A stretch of 64,000 nt of DNA, taken from an uncultured Lachnospiraceae bacterium. GTDB taxonomy: Bacteria > Bacillota > Clostridia > Lachnospirales > Lachnospiraceae. The notes beneath the pieces were generated by a model. That model had not been told where the DNA came from. It saw only the letters and a program-made list of their open reading frames with translations, and searched no databases. The DNA is taken from positions 1 to 64,000 of the forward strand of contig CALWMI010000047.1 of NCBI GenBank assembly GCA_944381745.1. The letters are read 5' to 3'. This document shows, piece by piece, positions 1 through 9,700 of the stretch. The translations under genes were made by a program, and so were the position numbers. The first letter of the stretch is position 1, and every line of letters begins with the position of its first letter.

Positions 1-352
1 AAGACAAAATGACAGGGTACAGGCAGAACACCAGAACCGGCACGGCGAACATGGCCGCCATGGCCAGGTACTTGCCCAGCACCAGCTGGCACACCGGCAC
101 TGGGGATGTCAAGAGCAGCTGGTCAACCTTCTGCCTGCGCTCCTCCGCCAGCACCCGCATGGACAGCATCGGCGTGGTGATCAGCATGGTAAAGGCTGCC
201 GACGCCAGGGAGTAGCTGATCAGTGGGTACCCGTAGCCCAAATTGTAAGCGGTAAAATAGATGCCCACCACCACGAACAGGAATGCCAGGAACACATAGC
301 CGGTCATCGTGTGGAAGTAGGCGCCGAACTCTCTCTTAAACACTGCCAGCAT
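1..352 (-). CDS. ABC-2 type transporter permease, GldF-like (3' part beyond window edge)
   Basis: This is the first 117 codons of an integral membrane subunit of an ABC-2 type transporter; the rest runs off the left edge. It starts at ATG 352 (MLAVFKREFGAYF...). Hydrophobic stretches lie near residues 18-38, 45-65 and 93-115. The segment with MRVLAEERR followed by LLLTSPV (about 65-85) is the cytoplasmic motif typical of GldF/NosY-like permeases. It overlaps the 3' end of the ATPase gene at 336-1358 by 17 bases, so the two are translationally coupled and presumably form one transporter. The substrate is unknown; in some bacteria such permeases belong to gliding or auxiliary export systems, but nothing here supports gliding. 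Confidence 0.85.
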   Translation of the reverse strand, partial: MLAVFKREFGAYFHTMTGYVFLAFLFVVVGIYFTAYNLGYGYPLISYSLASAAFTMLITTPMLSMRVLAEERRQKVDQLLLTSPVPVCQLVLGKYLAMAAMFAVPVLVFCLYPVILS

Positions 353-1358
353 GGCCGTCTTCCCCCTTTCTCTTCTCCGCTGTCTCCTCCGCTGTCTTCT
401 TCTCGGTCTTCTCCGCTGTCTCCTCCTCGGTCAGCTCCAGGAAGACCGCCTCCAGGCTCCTGGACACCCGTTCCATCCCCATGAGGGGCGTGCGGGTGTC
501 CGCCATCTTGTAGAAGACAGCCTCCCGGATATCGCTGCCCTCCCGGCCCCGGACAAGGAGCTGGCAGCAGCCTTCCTCCTTCCACCCTTCTGTGCACAGC
601 CTTACCTCCTTCACCTCCGGGATGCTGCGAAGAAGCGCTTCCGCCCGGCTGCGGGAGGCCTTCACCGCAACCTTCAGCTCCTGCCCGCCTCCGGCCAGGC
701 TGCCCAGGCGCTGCGGAGAATCCTGCGCCACCAGCTTCCCGTGGGAGATGATCAGCACATCATCGCACAGCGCGCTCACCTCAGAGAGGATGTGGGAGCT
801 CAGGATAACGGTGTGATCCTTGCCCAGCTGCCGGATCAGCTCCCGGATCTCTGTGATCTGCAGCGGATCCAGGCCCGCCGTGGGCTCATCCAGGATCAGG
901 ATGTCCGGGTTCCCCAGAAGCGCCTGGGCCAGCCCCACCCGCTGCCGGTATCCCCTGGACAGGTGCTTGTTCAGGCGGTCTGCCATATCCTCTATCTGGG
1001 TGCGCCCCATCACCTCCTCCACCTGCCCGCGGCGTTCCCCCCTGGGAAGGCCCTTGAGCTCCGCCGCGAACATCAGCTGCTCATAGGGGGACATATCCAT
1101 GTACAGCGGCGGGATCTCCGGCAGGTAGCCCATATGCCGCTTGGCCTCCTCCGGCTCCTCCAGGATGTCGTGCCCGTCAATCCGCACCGTCCCCGAAGTG
1201 CTGGCCACATAGCCTGTCATGATATTCATGGTCGTAGACTTCCCCGCCCCGTTGGGCCCCAGGAAGCCGTAGATTTTCCCTTTCTCGATCGTAGCGCTCA
1301 GATGGTCAACCGCCACGTTCCCGCCGTAGCTCTTGACCAGATCCTGTATCTCTATCAC
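336..1358 (-). CDS. ABC transporter ATP-binding protein (partner of GldF-like permease)
   Basis: Cytoplasmic ATPase that would power the permease encoded just downstream. The 340-residue product has a Walker A motif GPNGAGKST (about 34-42), a signature region HLSRGYRQRVGLAQALL and Walker B LILDEPTAGLDP, followed by the switch histidine in SSHILSE. The C-terminal 100 residues form the extra domain seen in the NatA/GldA/CcmA group, ending in a Glu/Lys-rich tail. The frame is open for 43 codons further upstream. I chose GTG 1358 because AGGAGG lies seven bases before it and the upstream codons do not resemble the family. An ABC-2 exporter is the safest description. Confidence 0.88.
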   Translation of the reverse strand: MIEIQDLVKSYGGNVAVDHLSATIEKGKIYGFLGPNGAGKSTTMNIMTGYVASTSGTVRIDGHDILEEPEEAKRHMGYLPEIPPLYMDMSPYEQLMFAAELKGLPRGERRGQVEEVMGRTQIEDMADRLNKHLSRGYRQRVGLAQALLGNPDILILDEPTAGLDPLQITEIRELIRQLGKDHTVILSSHILSEVSALCDDVLIISHGKLVAQDSPQRLGSLAGGGQELKVAVKASRSRAEALLRSIPEVKEVRLCTEGWKEEGCCQLLVRGREGSDIREAVFYKMADTRTPLMGMERVSRSLEAVFLELTEEETAEKTEKKTAEETAEKRKGEDGHAGSV

Positions 1359-1480
1359 AGCCTCTCCTCCTTTTCTCATTGTTTGCCACCGTCTACTATA
1401 TCTGCCTTGTGTGTCCTTTTTTTCACCGAACTGTGAAAAATGTGTGAAAAGGGGAACGGAAAAATTAGCAATTTGCGGTA

Positions 1481-1509
1481 TGTACATCTCCAGAAAAACC
1501 CGTTATAAT
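1481..1509 (+). promoter_or_regulatory. Probable sigma-A promoter of the MATE exporter gene
   Basis: TGTACA at 1481-1486 and TATAAT at 1504-1509 are separated by 17 bases. About 110 bases of leader follow before the MATE start. The -10 is perfect and the -35 matches 4 of 6. Confidence 0.5.
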
Positions 1510-1622
1510 CATACGATGTGCATCACGATTGGATAGCCGATTCGTGTGATCCTGTAGCGTCGGTAAAGCCGTTCGCTGTCCGCCAGGGCCGTGCGGATAC
1601 ATAAGTAGAGAGGAGCATTGCT

Positions 1623-2975
1623 ATGAGCCGGGTAACAAACATGACAGAGGGGAATCCGATGAAGCTGATCATCTTCTTTGCCGCCCCGCTGATTGTGGCA
1701 AATTTCGGGCAGCAGCTATATATGATCGTAGACGCGGTTATCGTCGGGAGAGGCGTGGGCGTGGATGCCCTGGCCGCCGTGGGGGCCACCGATTGGTCGT
1801 ACTGGCTGGCGCTGTGGGTCGTGCAGGCCCTGGCCCAGGGATTTGCGATCCCCATCTCCCAGTATTTCGGAGAGAGGAATTTCAAGAAGCTCCGCCAGGC
1901 TGTGGCGGCGTCCGTCCAGCTCTGCCTGGCGATCGGGATTCCGCTGACCATTGTCTGCCTGCTGATGGCCCGGCCTCTGCTTGCCATCCTGCAGACGCCG
2001 GACGATATTTTCGACGGGGCGCTGGTATACCTGCTGACCATGTACGGCGGCATCCTGATCGTGGCAGCCTACAACATGGCCTCGTCCATCCTGCGCGCCC
2101 TGGGCGACGGCAAGACGCCGCTCATCGCCATCGCGGTGGCCGCCGTCACAAACATCGCCCTGGATCTGCTGTTCGTTCTGGTATTCCACTGGGGGATCTT
2201 CGGAGCTGCCATCGCCACGGTGGCCGCCCAGCTTCTGGCCTTCCTGTACTGCTTCCTCGTGCTGCGCAGGCTGGATCTGGTACAATTGGAAAAGGACGAC
2301 TGGCTCTTCCACAAGCCAATCGTCCTCAACCAGTGCCGCCTGGGCTTTCCCATCGCCCTCCAGCACATCCTGATCGCCGTGGGCGGCATGATCCTGCAGT
2401 CCGCCATCAACAAGCACGGCTTTGTCTTTATCGCTGGGTTTACCGCCACGAACAAAATTTACGGCCTCCTGGAGAGTTCAGCGGTATCCCTCGGCTACGC
2501 TGTGACCACCTACACCGCCCAGAACTATGGGGCCGGCTTATACGGAAGAATCCGCCGGGGCTTAAAGGACGCCGCCCTGGCGGCAGCCCTGCTGTCTGTC
2601 GCTGTCTCCGCCGCCATGATCCTGGGCGGGAGGCCGCTCCTCATGCTGTTCATCGACCAGGCCAGCGCAGACGCTGGGGCGACGCTGGACATTGCATACC
2701 ACTACCTGTTCATCATGAGCTGCCTGCTCCTGGCGCTGTACATGCTGTACGTCTTCCGCAATACCCTGCAGGGCCTTGGGAATGCCGTGGCCCCTCTCCT
2801 GGCAGGCGTGATGGAATTTGCCGCCCGGGTGTCGATGGCCTACGTGTTCACCAGCCTCTTCGGCGACGGGCTGATTTTCTTTGCCGAGCCCTCCGCCTGG
2901 TTTGGCTCCACCGCTGTGCTGATGATCTTCTGCCTGCGGGAGGTGTCCAGGCTGCCGAAGGAACCGGATTTATAG
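1623..2975 (+). CDS. MATE family efflux transporter
   Basis: Secondary multidrug/cation antiporter of the MATE family, located in the cytoplasmic membrane. The 450 residues form about 12 hydrophobic segments in two homologous halves. The N-terminal region (NPMKLIIFFAAPLIVANFGQ, then DAVIVGRGVG) matches the typical first helix and loop of clostridial MATE proteins. The ATG at 1623 has an AGAGGAG ribosome binding site eight bases upstream. The gene has its own promoter and ends 20 bases from the convergent flavodoxin-like gene, so it is probably monocistronic. Substrate cannot be read from sequence. Confidence 0.9.
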   Translation: MSRVTNMTEGNPMKLIIFFAAPLIVANFGQQLYMIVDAVIVGRGVGVDALAAVGATDWSYWLALWVVQALAQGFAIPISQYFGERNFKKLRQAVAASVQLCLAIGIPLTIVCLLMARPLLAILQTPDDIFDGALVYLLTMYGGILIVAAYNMASSILRALGDGKTPLIAIAVAAVTNIALDLLFVLVFHWGIFGAAIATVAAQLLAFLYCFLVLRRLDLVQLEKDDWLFHKPIVLNQCRLGFPIALQHILIAVGGMILQSAINKHGFVFIAGFTATNKIYGLLESSAVSLGYAVTTYTAQNYGAGLYGRIRRGLKDAALAAALLSVAVSAAMILGGRPLLMLFIDQASADAGATLDIAYHYLFIMSCLLLALYMLYVFRNTLQGLGNAVAPLLAGVMEFAARVSMAYVFTSLFGDGLIFFAEPSAWFGSTAVLMIFCLREVSRLPKEPDL

Positions 2976-2995
2976 GACGCCGCTGGGAGCCCCCA

Positions 2996-3757
2996 TCACA
3001 GGAGCAGCTCGTTCTCTTTGTGCCCGCCCAGCACCTTCTCCATGGCCTTCACCTTGGCCGCCAGCTCTTCCGGGTTCAGCCTTCTGGCATGGTTGGGACA
3101 GACTGCGATGCAGCGCATACAGGAGATGCAGCGCTCCCTGTCCACCGTGGACGGCTTCTCTGCAGGGATCGCCCCCACCGGGCACTCCCTTGCACACACG
3201 CCGCAGCCGGTGCAGGCTTCTGTGGCCTCTGGCTTCTGGGGCACGCCGTGGTACTCCCGGTACGGGCGGCTGCCCGGCACCGCAAGCTCCCCGTCCCGCT
3301 CCCGGCCCAGCGCCTCCCGGATGCGCGCCGCAAATCCCAGCAGCATTTCCCGGTCCTCCCTGTCCGGCCTCCCTGCTCCGAACTGGCGCATGATGGAGTG
3401 CTCTGTCACCGCCGCCACGCCTGCCCACACCCGGAAGCCGCATGCCTTCAGCTCATCCTGAAGCTCCAAAAATGTGTCGTCGTAGGCCCGGTTGCCGTAG
3501 GCCACCAGCATAATGGCCCGGCTGCCATCCACCTTCAGCCGGTGCAGCCGCTCCACTGCCGTCCCCGGCACTCTCCCGCCGTAGGAGGGCACCGACACCA
3601 GGCACACATCCTCCTTCCCCAGGCAGTACTGCCCGTAATCTGTATCCCGCGCGCACAGGTCTATCTCCCGCGCCTGTCCGCCCAGTCCTTCTGCGACGAT
3701 ATCCGCCGCCCGTTTCGTCCCTCCGGTGGGACTAAAAAAAATCGAATAGAGAGCCAT
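2996..3757 (-). CDS. EFR1-type flavodoxin-ferredoxin fusion protein
   Basis: A 253-residue cytoplasmic electron carrier. The N-terminal half is flavodoxin-like with an FMN phosphate loop at about residues 9-15 (SPTGGTK). The C-terminal part is a two-[4Fe-4S] ferredoxin with cysteines at 182, 185, 188, 192 and 210, 213, 216, 220 (CTGCGVCARECP and CISCMRCIAVCP). This order is that of EFR1 family ferrodoxins common in gut Clostridia. ATG 3757 follows an AAGGGGGAAGAG ribosome binding site; the open frame upstream is not conserved-looking. It lies 22 bases downstream of the large permease gene and may be co-transcribed with it. The redox partner is unknown. Confidence 0.88.
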   Translation of the reverse strand: MALYSIFFSPTGGTKRAADIVAEGLGGQAREIDLCARDTDYGQYCLGKEDVCLVSVPSYGGRVPGTAVERLHRLKVDGSRAIMLVAYGNRAYDDTFLELQDELKACGFRVWAGVAAVTEHSIMRQFGAGRPDREDREMLLGFAARIREALGRERDGELAVPGSRPYREYHGVPQKPEATEACTGCGVCARECPVGAIPAEKPSTVDRERCISCMRCIAVCPNHARRLNPEELAAKVKAMEKVLGGHKENELLL

Positions 3758-3779
3758 GGCTCTTCCCCCTTTCTCAAGA

Positions 3780-5360
3780 TCAATTCCGCAGCCGGAACGT
3801 CCTTGCGGCAAACCGGTGTACAAGCACGCAGGCCGCAATACAGTACAGCACACAGAAGGCGGTGCAGAGCGCCCCGAAGATCACGTTCGGGAACCGCAGC
3901 TGCATCAGCACAAAGCAGATCAGGTAGGTCGCCCAGGAAATCAGCCGGTAGGCTGCATTTTTCATCTCTGTCTGGGCGTTGTAGGGCTGCAGCAGATAGT
4001 AGATGGTCAGGTAGTGCACAGAGAAAAAAATGCTCAGCGCCAAAATCGAGACCACCATCACCCCGTAGTCCGCCACCCCGGGAGCACCGCCGGACACATA
4101 CAGGAGGAAGGCAAGCCCGAAGCCGATGACTGCCGCTGGCAGCAGGTTTACCTTGATGATCTCCCGCAGCCGCAGGACAAACAGCCGGAGGATGAATCCT
4201 GGCCTCTTGTAGAAGGAGTAGGTCAGCATACTCCGGTCGCAGTTCATAAAAAGCGCCTGGGTGAACGAAGTCCCCCGGTTGAGCGCATACATGATGAACA
4301 CAAAGTACGGCAGGAATACCGGCAGAAGCTCCTGGAAGGCCTCCGCCGCCTCCGGGCTCTTCACAGCGGCCAAGCTCCCCGCAGCCACCAGAAGGGCCGC
4401 GATCCCTGCCTGGCGCACAGAAGACTTCCACAGGATCCTCCGATGCCGCTTCACAAACAGATCATTGAAGTACTCGAAGCCCTTCTTGCTGCTCCGAATA
4501 TCCCGGTCCTCCGAGATCATCTTCCGGTTCTGCTCCTGGACTGCCTTCGCCGTGGCTGTGCGCAGGTCTGTCCCCTCCCGTTTGGCACGCAGCAGTTCCT
4601 GCAGCAGCGGACGGTATTCCTGGAAATGAGCCGCCTTCCAGGCACAGGCAATCCCTGCGCCTGCCGCGCATAGGCTCGCCGCCGCGAAAGCCTGCCAAGG
4701 AAGCACCCAGCCGATGGCCGGAAGCCCGTAGGCTGCGGCCAACAATAGCGCCCCCAGCGCCCAAATCCATTTCTCCGGCAGGTTCTCATTCATCGCCCGC
4801 CGGTTCCTCTCATAATCCCACAGCACATATCCTGCCACGCAGAGCTTACAGCCCGCCACGAACACCGGCATCAGCAGGCACAGGCCCCAGGGAACTCCCG
4901 CCTGCCGGCCGAAGAAAAGCCCGCAGGCCAGGAAGCCCGCCAGCACCTTGGCTATCGCGTAGGCGTAATCCGTCAGGGCATAGCGCCTGGCGTCCATCCG
5001 CATAAGGATGACCGCATAGTATTTGTCGCTGGTCGGGTTGAACAGATAGGTGTTGTAAAAAGCCCCCACAAGCGTCAGGAAGAAAAATATGTGCAGGAAA
5101 CTCTCCGCCCGGCCCACCCCGCCGTACTGGCTGGATGCCCAGCCCACCATCAGGAGGAGATAGAGGAATTTGCCCAGGAAAACTGTCAGGATCTCCCATA
5201 TGGCGGCCAGCACGCCCGCGAACACTTTCAGCCCGCCGCTTCGGTACACTCCCACGGGAATCCGCTTCCCCAGCAGAGGGATCTGGCGGAGGGAAAAGAG
5301 GATCCCGTTGACCCGCCTGGCATTCTTCAGGCGGAATGCGATCTCAAATGTGCGAACCAT
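3780..5360 (-). CDS. Large ABC transporter permease-like membrane protein
   Basis: A 526-residue integral membrane protein with about 12 hydrophobic segments in two blocks (roughly 45-235 and 310-515), separated by a charged linker of about 70 residues. It overlaps the ABC ATPase gene (5344-6141) by 17 bases, so it is very likely the membrane partner of that ATPase. Its size and layout resemble the large permeases that pair with single ATPases in clostridial putative exporters; I do not recognise a named family. ATG 5360 has a GGAGGAAG ribosome binding site. Substrate unknown. Confidence 0.75.
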   Translation of the reverse strand: MVRTFEIAFRLKNARRVNGILFSLRQIPLLGKRIPVGVYRSGGLKVFAGVLAAIWEILTVFLGKFLYLLLMVGWASSQYGGVGRAESFLHIFFFLTLVGAFYNTYLFNPTSDKYYAVILMRMDARRYALTDYAYAIAKVLAGFLACGLFFGRQAGVPWGLCLLMPVFVAGCKLCVAGYVLWDYERNRRAMNENLPEKWIWALGALLLAAAYGLPAIGWVLPWQAFAAASLCAAGAGIACAWKAAHFQEYRPLLQELLRAKREGTDLRTATAKAVQEQNRKMISEDRDIRSSKKGFEYFNDLFVKRHRRILWKSSVRQAGIAALLVAAGSLAAVKSPEAAEAFQELLPVFLPYFVFIMYALNRGTSFTQALFMNCDRSMLTYSFYKRPGFILRLFVLRLREIIKVNLLPAAVIGFGLAFLLYVSGGAPGVADYGVMVVSILALSIFFSVHYLTIYYLLQPYNAQTEMKNAAYRLISWATYLICFVLMQLRFPNVIFGALCTAFCVLYCIAACVLVHRFAARTFRLRN

Positions 5361-6141
5361 CGGCTTCCTCCTCCTGCGCCTGCGCGCCCTGCCTCTCGCC
5401 TGGAGCCTGCGCTCCCTGCCGCTCGCCTGGAGCCTGCGCTCCCTGCTCTTCCCGCAGCGCCTCCAGAATCTTCTCCTTGAATTCCTGGCTGTCCATATTC
5501 TCTTTGTCCACCTTCTCCAGCTCCCCGCGGCTCAGGAGGACGATCTCGTCGCACAGATCCAGGGCCAGATCCATGATGTGGGTGGAAAAGATGGTGATCC
5601 TCCCCTTCTTATCCGCCCGCAGCAGCTGCTTCATCTCCTCTGCCACCACCACGTCCAGGGAGGTCAGCGGCTCGTCCAGGAGAAGGAGCTTCGGCTGGGC
5701 AATCATGTTGACCAGCATCTGCATCTTGTTCTTCATCCCGTGGGAATAGTCCTTCATCAGCCTATCCCTGTCCTCCGCCTCGATGCCGATAAAGTCGAAA
5801 TATGCATCCGCCGGCTTCGGATCCGGGATGCTCCCCTCGTTGATCTCCAGGAAAAATTTCAGGAATTCCCGCCCTGTCAGGAATTCCGGCACAGTCGGGG
5901 TGGACAGCACATAGCCGATATCTTCCGCCCCCAGCTCCTCCCGCTTCCCGGCAATCTCCAGGTAAAATTCCCCTCCGTCCAGAAGGATATCCCGGTTCAG
6001 GCAGTTGAACAGCGTCGTCTTGCCCGCCCCGTTCCTGCCCAACAGCCCGTAGATCTTCCCCTCCTCAAAGGTGAAGCTGATATCCCTCAGCACCTCCTTC
6101 TTGTCAAATTTCTTGGCAAGATGCCTGATCTCCAGCTGCAA
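5344..6141 (-). CDS. ABC transporter ATP-binding protein with Ala-Gln-Pro-rich C-terminal repeats
   Basis: ATPase subunit (265 residues) for the permease encoded directly downstream. It shows Walker A GRNGAGKTTLF, a divergent signature YSHGMKNKMQM and Walker B LLLLDEPLTSLDV, then the switch histidine in FSTHIMDLA. The divergent SHGMK signature is usual for YtrB-like ATPases. The TTG at 6141 is preferred: GGAGG sits five bases upstream, and the frame before it, which opens at another TTG (6201), has no ribosome binding site. The last 30 residues are a low-complexity tail made of the repeat QGAQAPGER (two full copies and one partial), encoded by 27-bp tandem repeats at 5371-5445. Confidence 0.85.
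   Translation of the reverse strand: MQLEIRHLAKKFDKKEVLRDISFTFEEGKIYGLLGRNGAGKTTLFNCLNRDILLDGGEFYLEIAGKREELGAEDIGYVLSTPTVPEFLTGREFLKFFLEINEGSIPDPKPADAYFDFIGIEAEDRDRLMKDYSHGMKNKMQMLVNMIAQPKLLLLDEPLTSLDVVVAEEMKQLLRADKKGRITIFSTHIMDLALDLCDEIVLLSRGELEKVDKENMDSQEFKEKILEALREEQGAQAPGERQGAQAPGERQGAQAQEEEADGSHI
5371..5445 (-). repeat. 27-bp tandem repeat encoding QGAQAPGER
   Basis: Two complete 27-base units (5419-5445 and 5392-5418) and a 21-base partial unit code for the C-terminal tail of the ABC ATPase. The units are almost identical at the DNA level, which points to recent slippage duplication. The repeat lies just before the overlap with the permease start. Confidence 0.85.
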
Positions 6142-6253
6142 TGTGTCCTCCCTCCCGCCTGCCTCCTTCGGCAGGCTGTATGTACTATTTAGATAGGACA
6201 ATCATACAATGGAAGGATAAAAAATGCAAGAGGAAAATGCAGGTTCTCCTGCC

Positions 6254-6682
6254 TCAGGCCAGCGGCAGCCCTGCCTGCGCCCCCAGCCCCTCGATCTGGC
6301 GCACGGCGTCGTCCAGCAGATATCCCATGCTGTAGTTCTCCACCCCGGCCACCCGGTAGTTGCAGGCGTTCACCGGGATGAGGATTTTCCTGCCTGGGCA
6401 GCTCCCCACCGCCGCGGCCATCGCCGGTGTCACCTCCCCATACAGGGCGTCGGCGGCCATGATGCCGATTGGCCCCACCACATAGTCCGCGTCCCGGGTG
6501 TTCACCAGCACAGGGTTCTCCCCTGTGGCGGCAGCGTCCGCCCCCGCCCGCAGCATGGCGGCGGAGGCGGTGCTGTTCGTCCCCACCGCCACCACCTGTC
6601 CGCTGTATCCGGCCTTTCGCAGGCGCTCGATAAACTGGCTCCCCATTCTTCCGCCCTGCCCGTCGATCACAACAATTTTCAT
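6254..6682 (-). CDS. DUF3842 family protein
   Basis: A 142-residue cytoplasmic protein with a Rossmann-like start (MKIVVIDGQGGRMGSQF) resembling a dinucleotide-binding loop. The motifs VAVGTNSTASAAMLRAGAD and GPIGIMAADALYGEVTP are those of the DUF3842 family of Clostridia. Its function is not established. It lies 26 bases downstream of the giant dehydratase activase gene, with a good ribosome binding site (AAAGGGGAAG), so co-transcription and a linked role are likely. I infer a small nucleotide- or cofactor-binding accessory protein; no catalytic residues can be assigned. Confidence 0.8.
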   Translation of the reverse strand: MKIVVIDGQGGRMGSQFIERLRKAGYSGQVVAVGTNSTASAAMLRAGADAAATGENPVLVNTRDADYVVGPIGIMAADALYGEVTPAMAAAVGSCPGRKILIPVNACNYRVAGVENYSMGYLLDDAVRQIEGLGAQAGLPLA

Positions 6683-6708
6683 ATGCTTCCCCTTTCTGTG
6701 CGTCCCTT

Positions 6709-9700
6709 CTACGCGATTCCCCTGCGCCCAGAAGCCTGGGCGCCTTTTTCTGCCGAAACTTTAGGTTTTCCGGCCCCCTTCGCATTCATGACCAGCATCT
6801 GCAGCCGGTTCTCCAGGTTGGCGAAGCTGACGTCTGGGTCATAGTCCAGCGGCAGGATCTGGGCATCCGGATAAAACTCCTTCAATTTTTTCACAATCCC
6901 CCGCCCCACCACATGGTTGGGCAGGCAGCCGAAGGGCTGCAGGATCACAAAGGCGCGGCAGCCCTCCGCCGCGTGGTGCAGGATCTCCCCTGGAATCAGG
7001 ATCCCCTCCCCTGCGTCAAAGGTGTGGGGGATTACCGGGTCGCTGACCCGCGCAAGCTCGGGCAGGCGGCACGCCGGATGGTACAGCGGATGGGCCGCTG
7101 CAATGTGGTCTGCCAGGCTGTGAGCCGCCTCGAACACCTGGCCTGCCAGGGCGTACCACAGCTTCTCCGCAAGCGGTTTTTGTACATGGTACTCCTTGAT
7201 CATGGCATCCTGGTTGAAATAGGTCTTGCGGATCACGTCCGTCATCCGCGCCTCGATAATCTCAAATCCATTCTTCTCCAGGTAGGCCTCAATGTCATGG
7301 TTGGCCCCCGGGTGGAAATTCAGCAGGTACTCTCCCACGATCAGCACCTGCGGCTTCCTTGCCGAGCGGTCGTAGGCCACGGCTCTCATGGCCTCGATCC
7401 CCCTCTGGAAGCCCTTGGCTGCTCCCCGCACGCCATGCCTCTCCATCCCCTCCATCACCCAATCCATTGCCCGGGAAAAGGCTTGATCTGTACTCCCGGG
7501 TATCCTCTCATAGGGACGGATCTTGCGCAGCAGCTCCTCCAGGATGTCAATCATCGGCAGGCCGAAGGCAATCCGCACAGCGGAGACCAGGTTCATCCGG
7601 TAGCCCGGGTGCAGGCGGTGGCTGTCCTTGTCATCGTTGGTCAGGATGGGCACCTGGGAAAACCCCGCGTCGTCCAGCGCCCTTCTAAGCAGCGTGCTGT
7701 AGTGGGTCAGCCTACAGTCTCCCACATATTTTCCCATTCCCACCGCCACATGGTCCAGGTCATACTCCCCGCTTCTCAGGGCAGCCAGCGCCTCGCCGAT
7801 CACCACCTGGGCCGGGAAGCAGATGTCATTGTGGACGTACTGTTTGCCCAGCCGGATGGCCTCCTCCCTGCCAAGGGCCAGCGGGACCGTCCGAAGTCCC
7901 TGGCTCTTCATGGCCGCCGACATCAGGCGGCTGAAGGCGTGGGAGGTGTTGGGGATCAGCACCACCCGCTCCCTCTTGTCCCGCGCCGTAAATTTCACCG
8001 GGTAAGGCTCCGGCAGCGGCCTGGCCTCCCCAGCGGCCCTCCTCTGCCGCCGCATGGATACCGTCTCTGTGAAGGAGCGCACCCGGATGCGCAGAGGCCC
8101 CTGGATATCGCTCTCATCCAGCTTGAGGATCAGCGGCGTCTTGCCGGAGATCTCCCTCATCAGCCGGGAAATTTCGTCGGACAGGTAGGCGTCGTGGCCG
8201 CAGCCAAAGCTTACCACCTGGACATATTCCAGCCTGGGTTCCCGCGCCGCCAGGATGGCGGATGCCAGCATCCTGGCATGGTAGTTGTTCACAATATCCA
8301 GCGCGCTCTTCTTCAGATCTGTCCCCGCAAGCCCCGGGAGGGAATCCACCGTCAGCACCGGGATTCCCATGCCTGCCAGCATGTCCGGCAGGTCGTGGTT
8401 GACCAGGGAATCCGTCTGGTAGGGGCGGGAGGCCAGCACCACCCCATAGCCGCCCTTCTCTGTCACGCCCTCCAGCGCCCTGGCTCCCGCCTTCCGCATG
8501 GCGGCACGGAAGGACTCCATGGCGGCGTCCCCTGCGTGGATTGCCCTCTCCGTCTCCTCCGGCCCGATCTGGAACGTCTCCCTTACGAACGCCTGAATCT
8601 GCTCCCTGCGCTCCTTGTCCGAGAACCAGAAGAACATAGGCGCATCCAGGGGGATACCCCACTGCTCCTGCGGGTTGTCCGAATTTTTCACCACCAGGGG
8701 ATAGCCCTTCACCACCGCACACATGGACTCGCTGGTGGCCTCCTGGTTCTCCGGCGGCATCTTGTTGAAGGACGGGAAGAAGATCCGGTCCACATGCCGG
8801 CGGGCCAAATCCCTGAGATGCCCGTGCACCAGCTTGGCCGGAAAGCACACCGTGTCGGAGGCCACCGCCTGCAGGCCGCTCTCATACATTGCCCGGGTGC
8901 TGGATCCGGAGATGCACACGCGAAAACCCAGCGCCCGGAAGAACGTGGCCCAGAAGGGCATGGAATCCCAGAATGCCAGCACCCGCGGAATTCCCACCGT
9001 AATCCCCCTGTCCGCACAAGCCTCCGGGCATGGGTACTCCTGGAACAAGAGCTTCTCCCGCAGGGAAAAGAGGTTGGGCACCGCCTGCTTTTCCCTGCTG
9101 ATATCCTTCAGGCGCTCCCGTGTCTCCTCCTCCTTCGGGTCTCCCAGCACCGCCCCCCGCTCGCAGCGGTTGTTGGTCACCCAGGAGCGCCCGCTGGAAA
9201 ACTGCACCACTGTACGCTTGCAGTGGTTGGCGCAGAAGGGGCAGGGAAGATCCGATTTCTGGGTGTAGGAAAAGCTTTCCAGGGCATGAAGGCCGATGAA
9301 AGTCTTCTCACACTGGGGCAGCCGCTCCTTCACCAGCAGGGCCGCCCCAATGGCTCCCATCAGGCCGGGGTACGGCGCGCGCACCACCTCCTTGCCCGTG
9401 TACTGCTCCAGTGCCCGCAGCACGGCGTCGTTCTGGAAGGTTCCCCCCTGGACGGCAATCTTGTCCCCCAGGCTGTCCATGCTGGAGACACGCACCACCT
9501 TCGTGAACACGTTCTCAATGATGGAGCGGCATAAGCCCGCCATGATATCCCGGGGCAGCTTGCCGTTGCGCTGTTCGGTGACGATGCTGCTGTTCATGAA
9601 CACCGTGCAGCGGCTCCCCAGGACTGCCGGGTTTTCCGAGGCGAAGGCCTCCTCTGCGATGCGCTCCACCGGAATGCCCAGAGTCCCGGCAAAATTCTCC

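Noticed and set aside
1793..4129. A 778-codon open frame on the plus strand across the MATE gene and the following minus-strand genes.
   Set aside because: It is Arg/Pro/His-rich with no family resemblance and spans genes with clear products in other frames; long shadow frames are expected in GC-rich DNA.
6913..9534. An 873-codon plus-strand open frame opposite the dehydratase activase.
   Set aside because: It mirrors the codon periodicity of the real minus-strand gene and has no ribosome binding site or recognisable domain.
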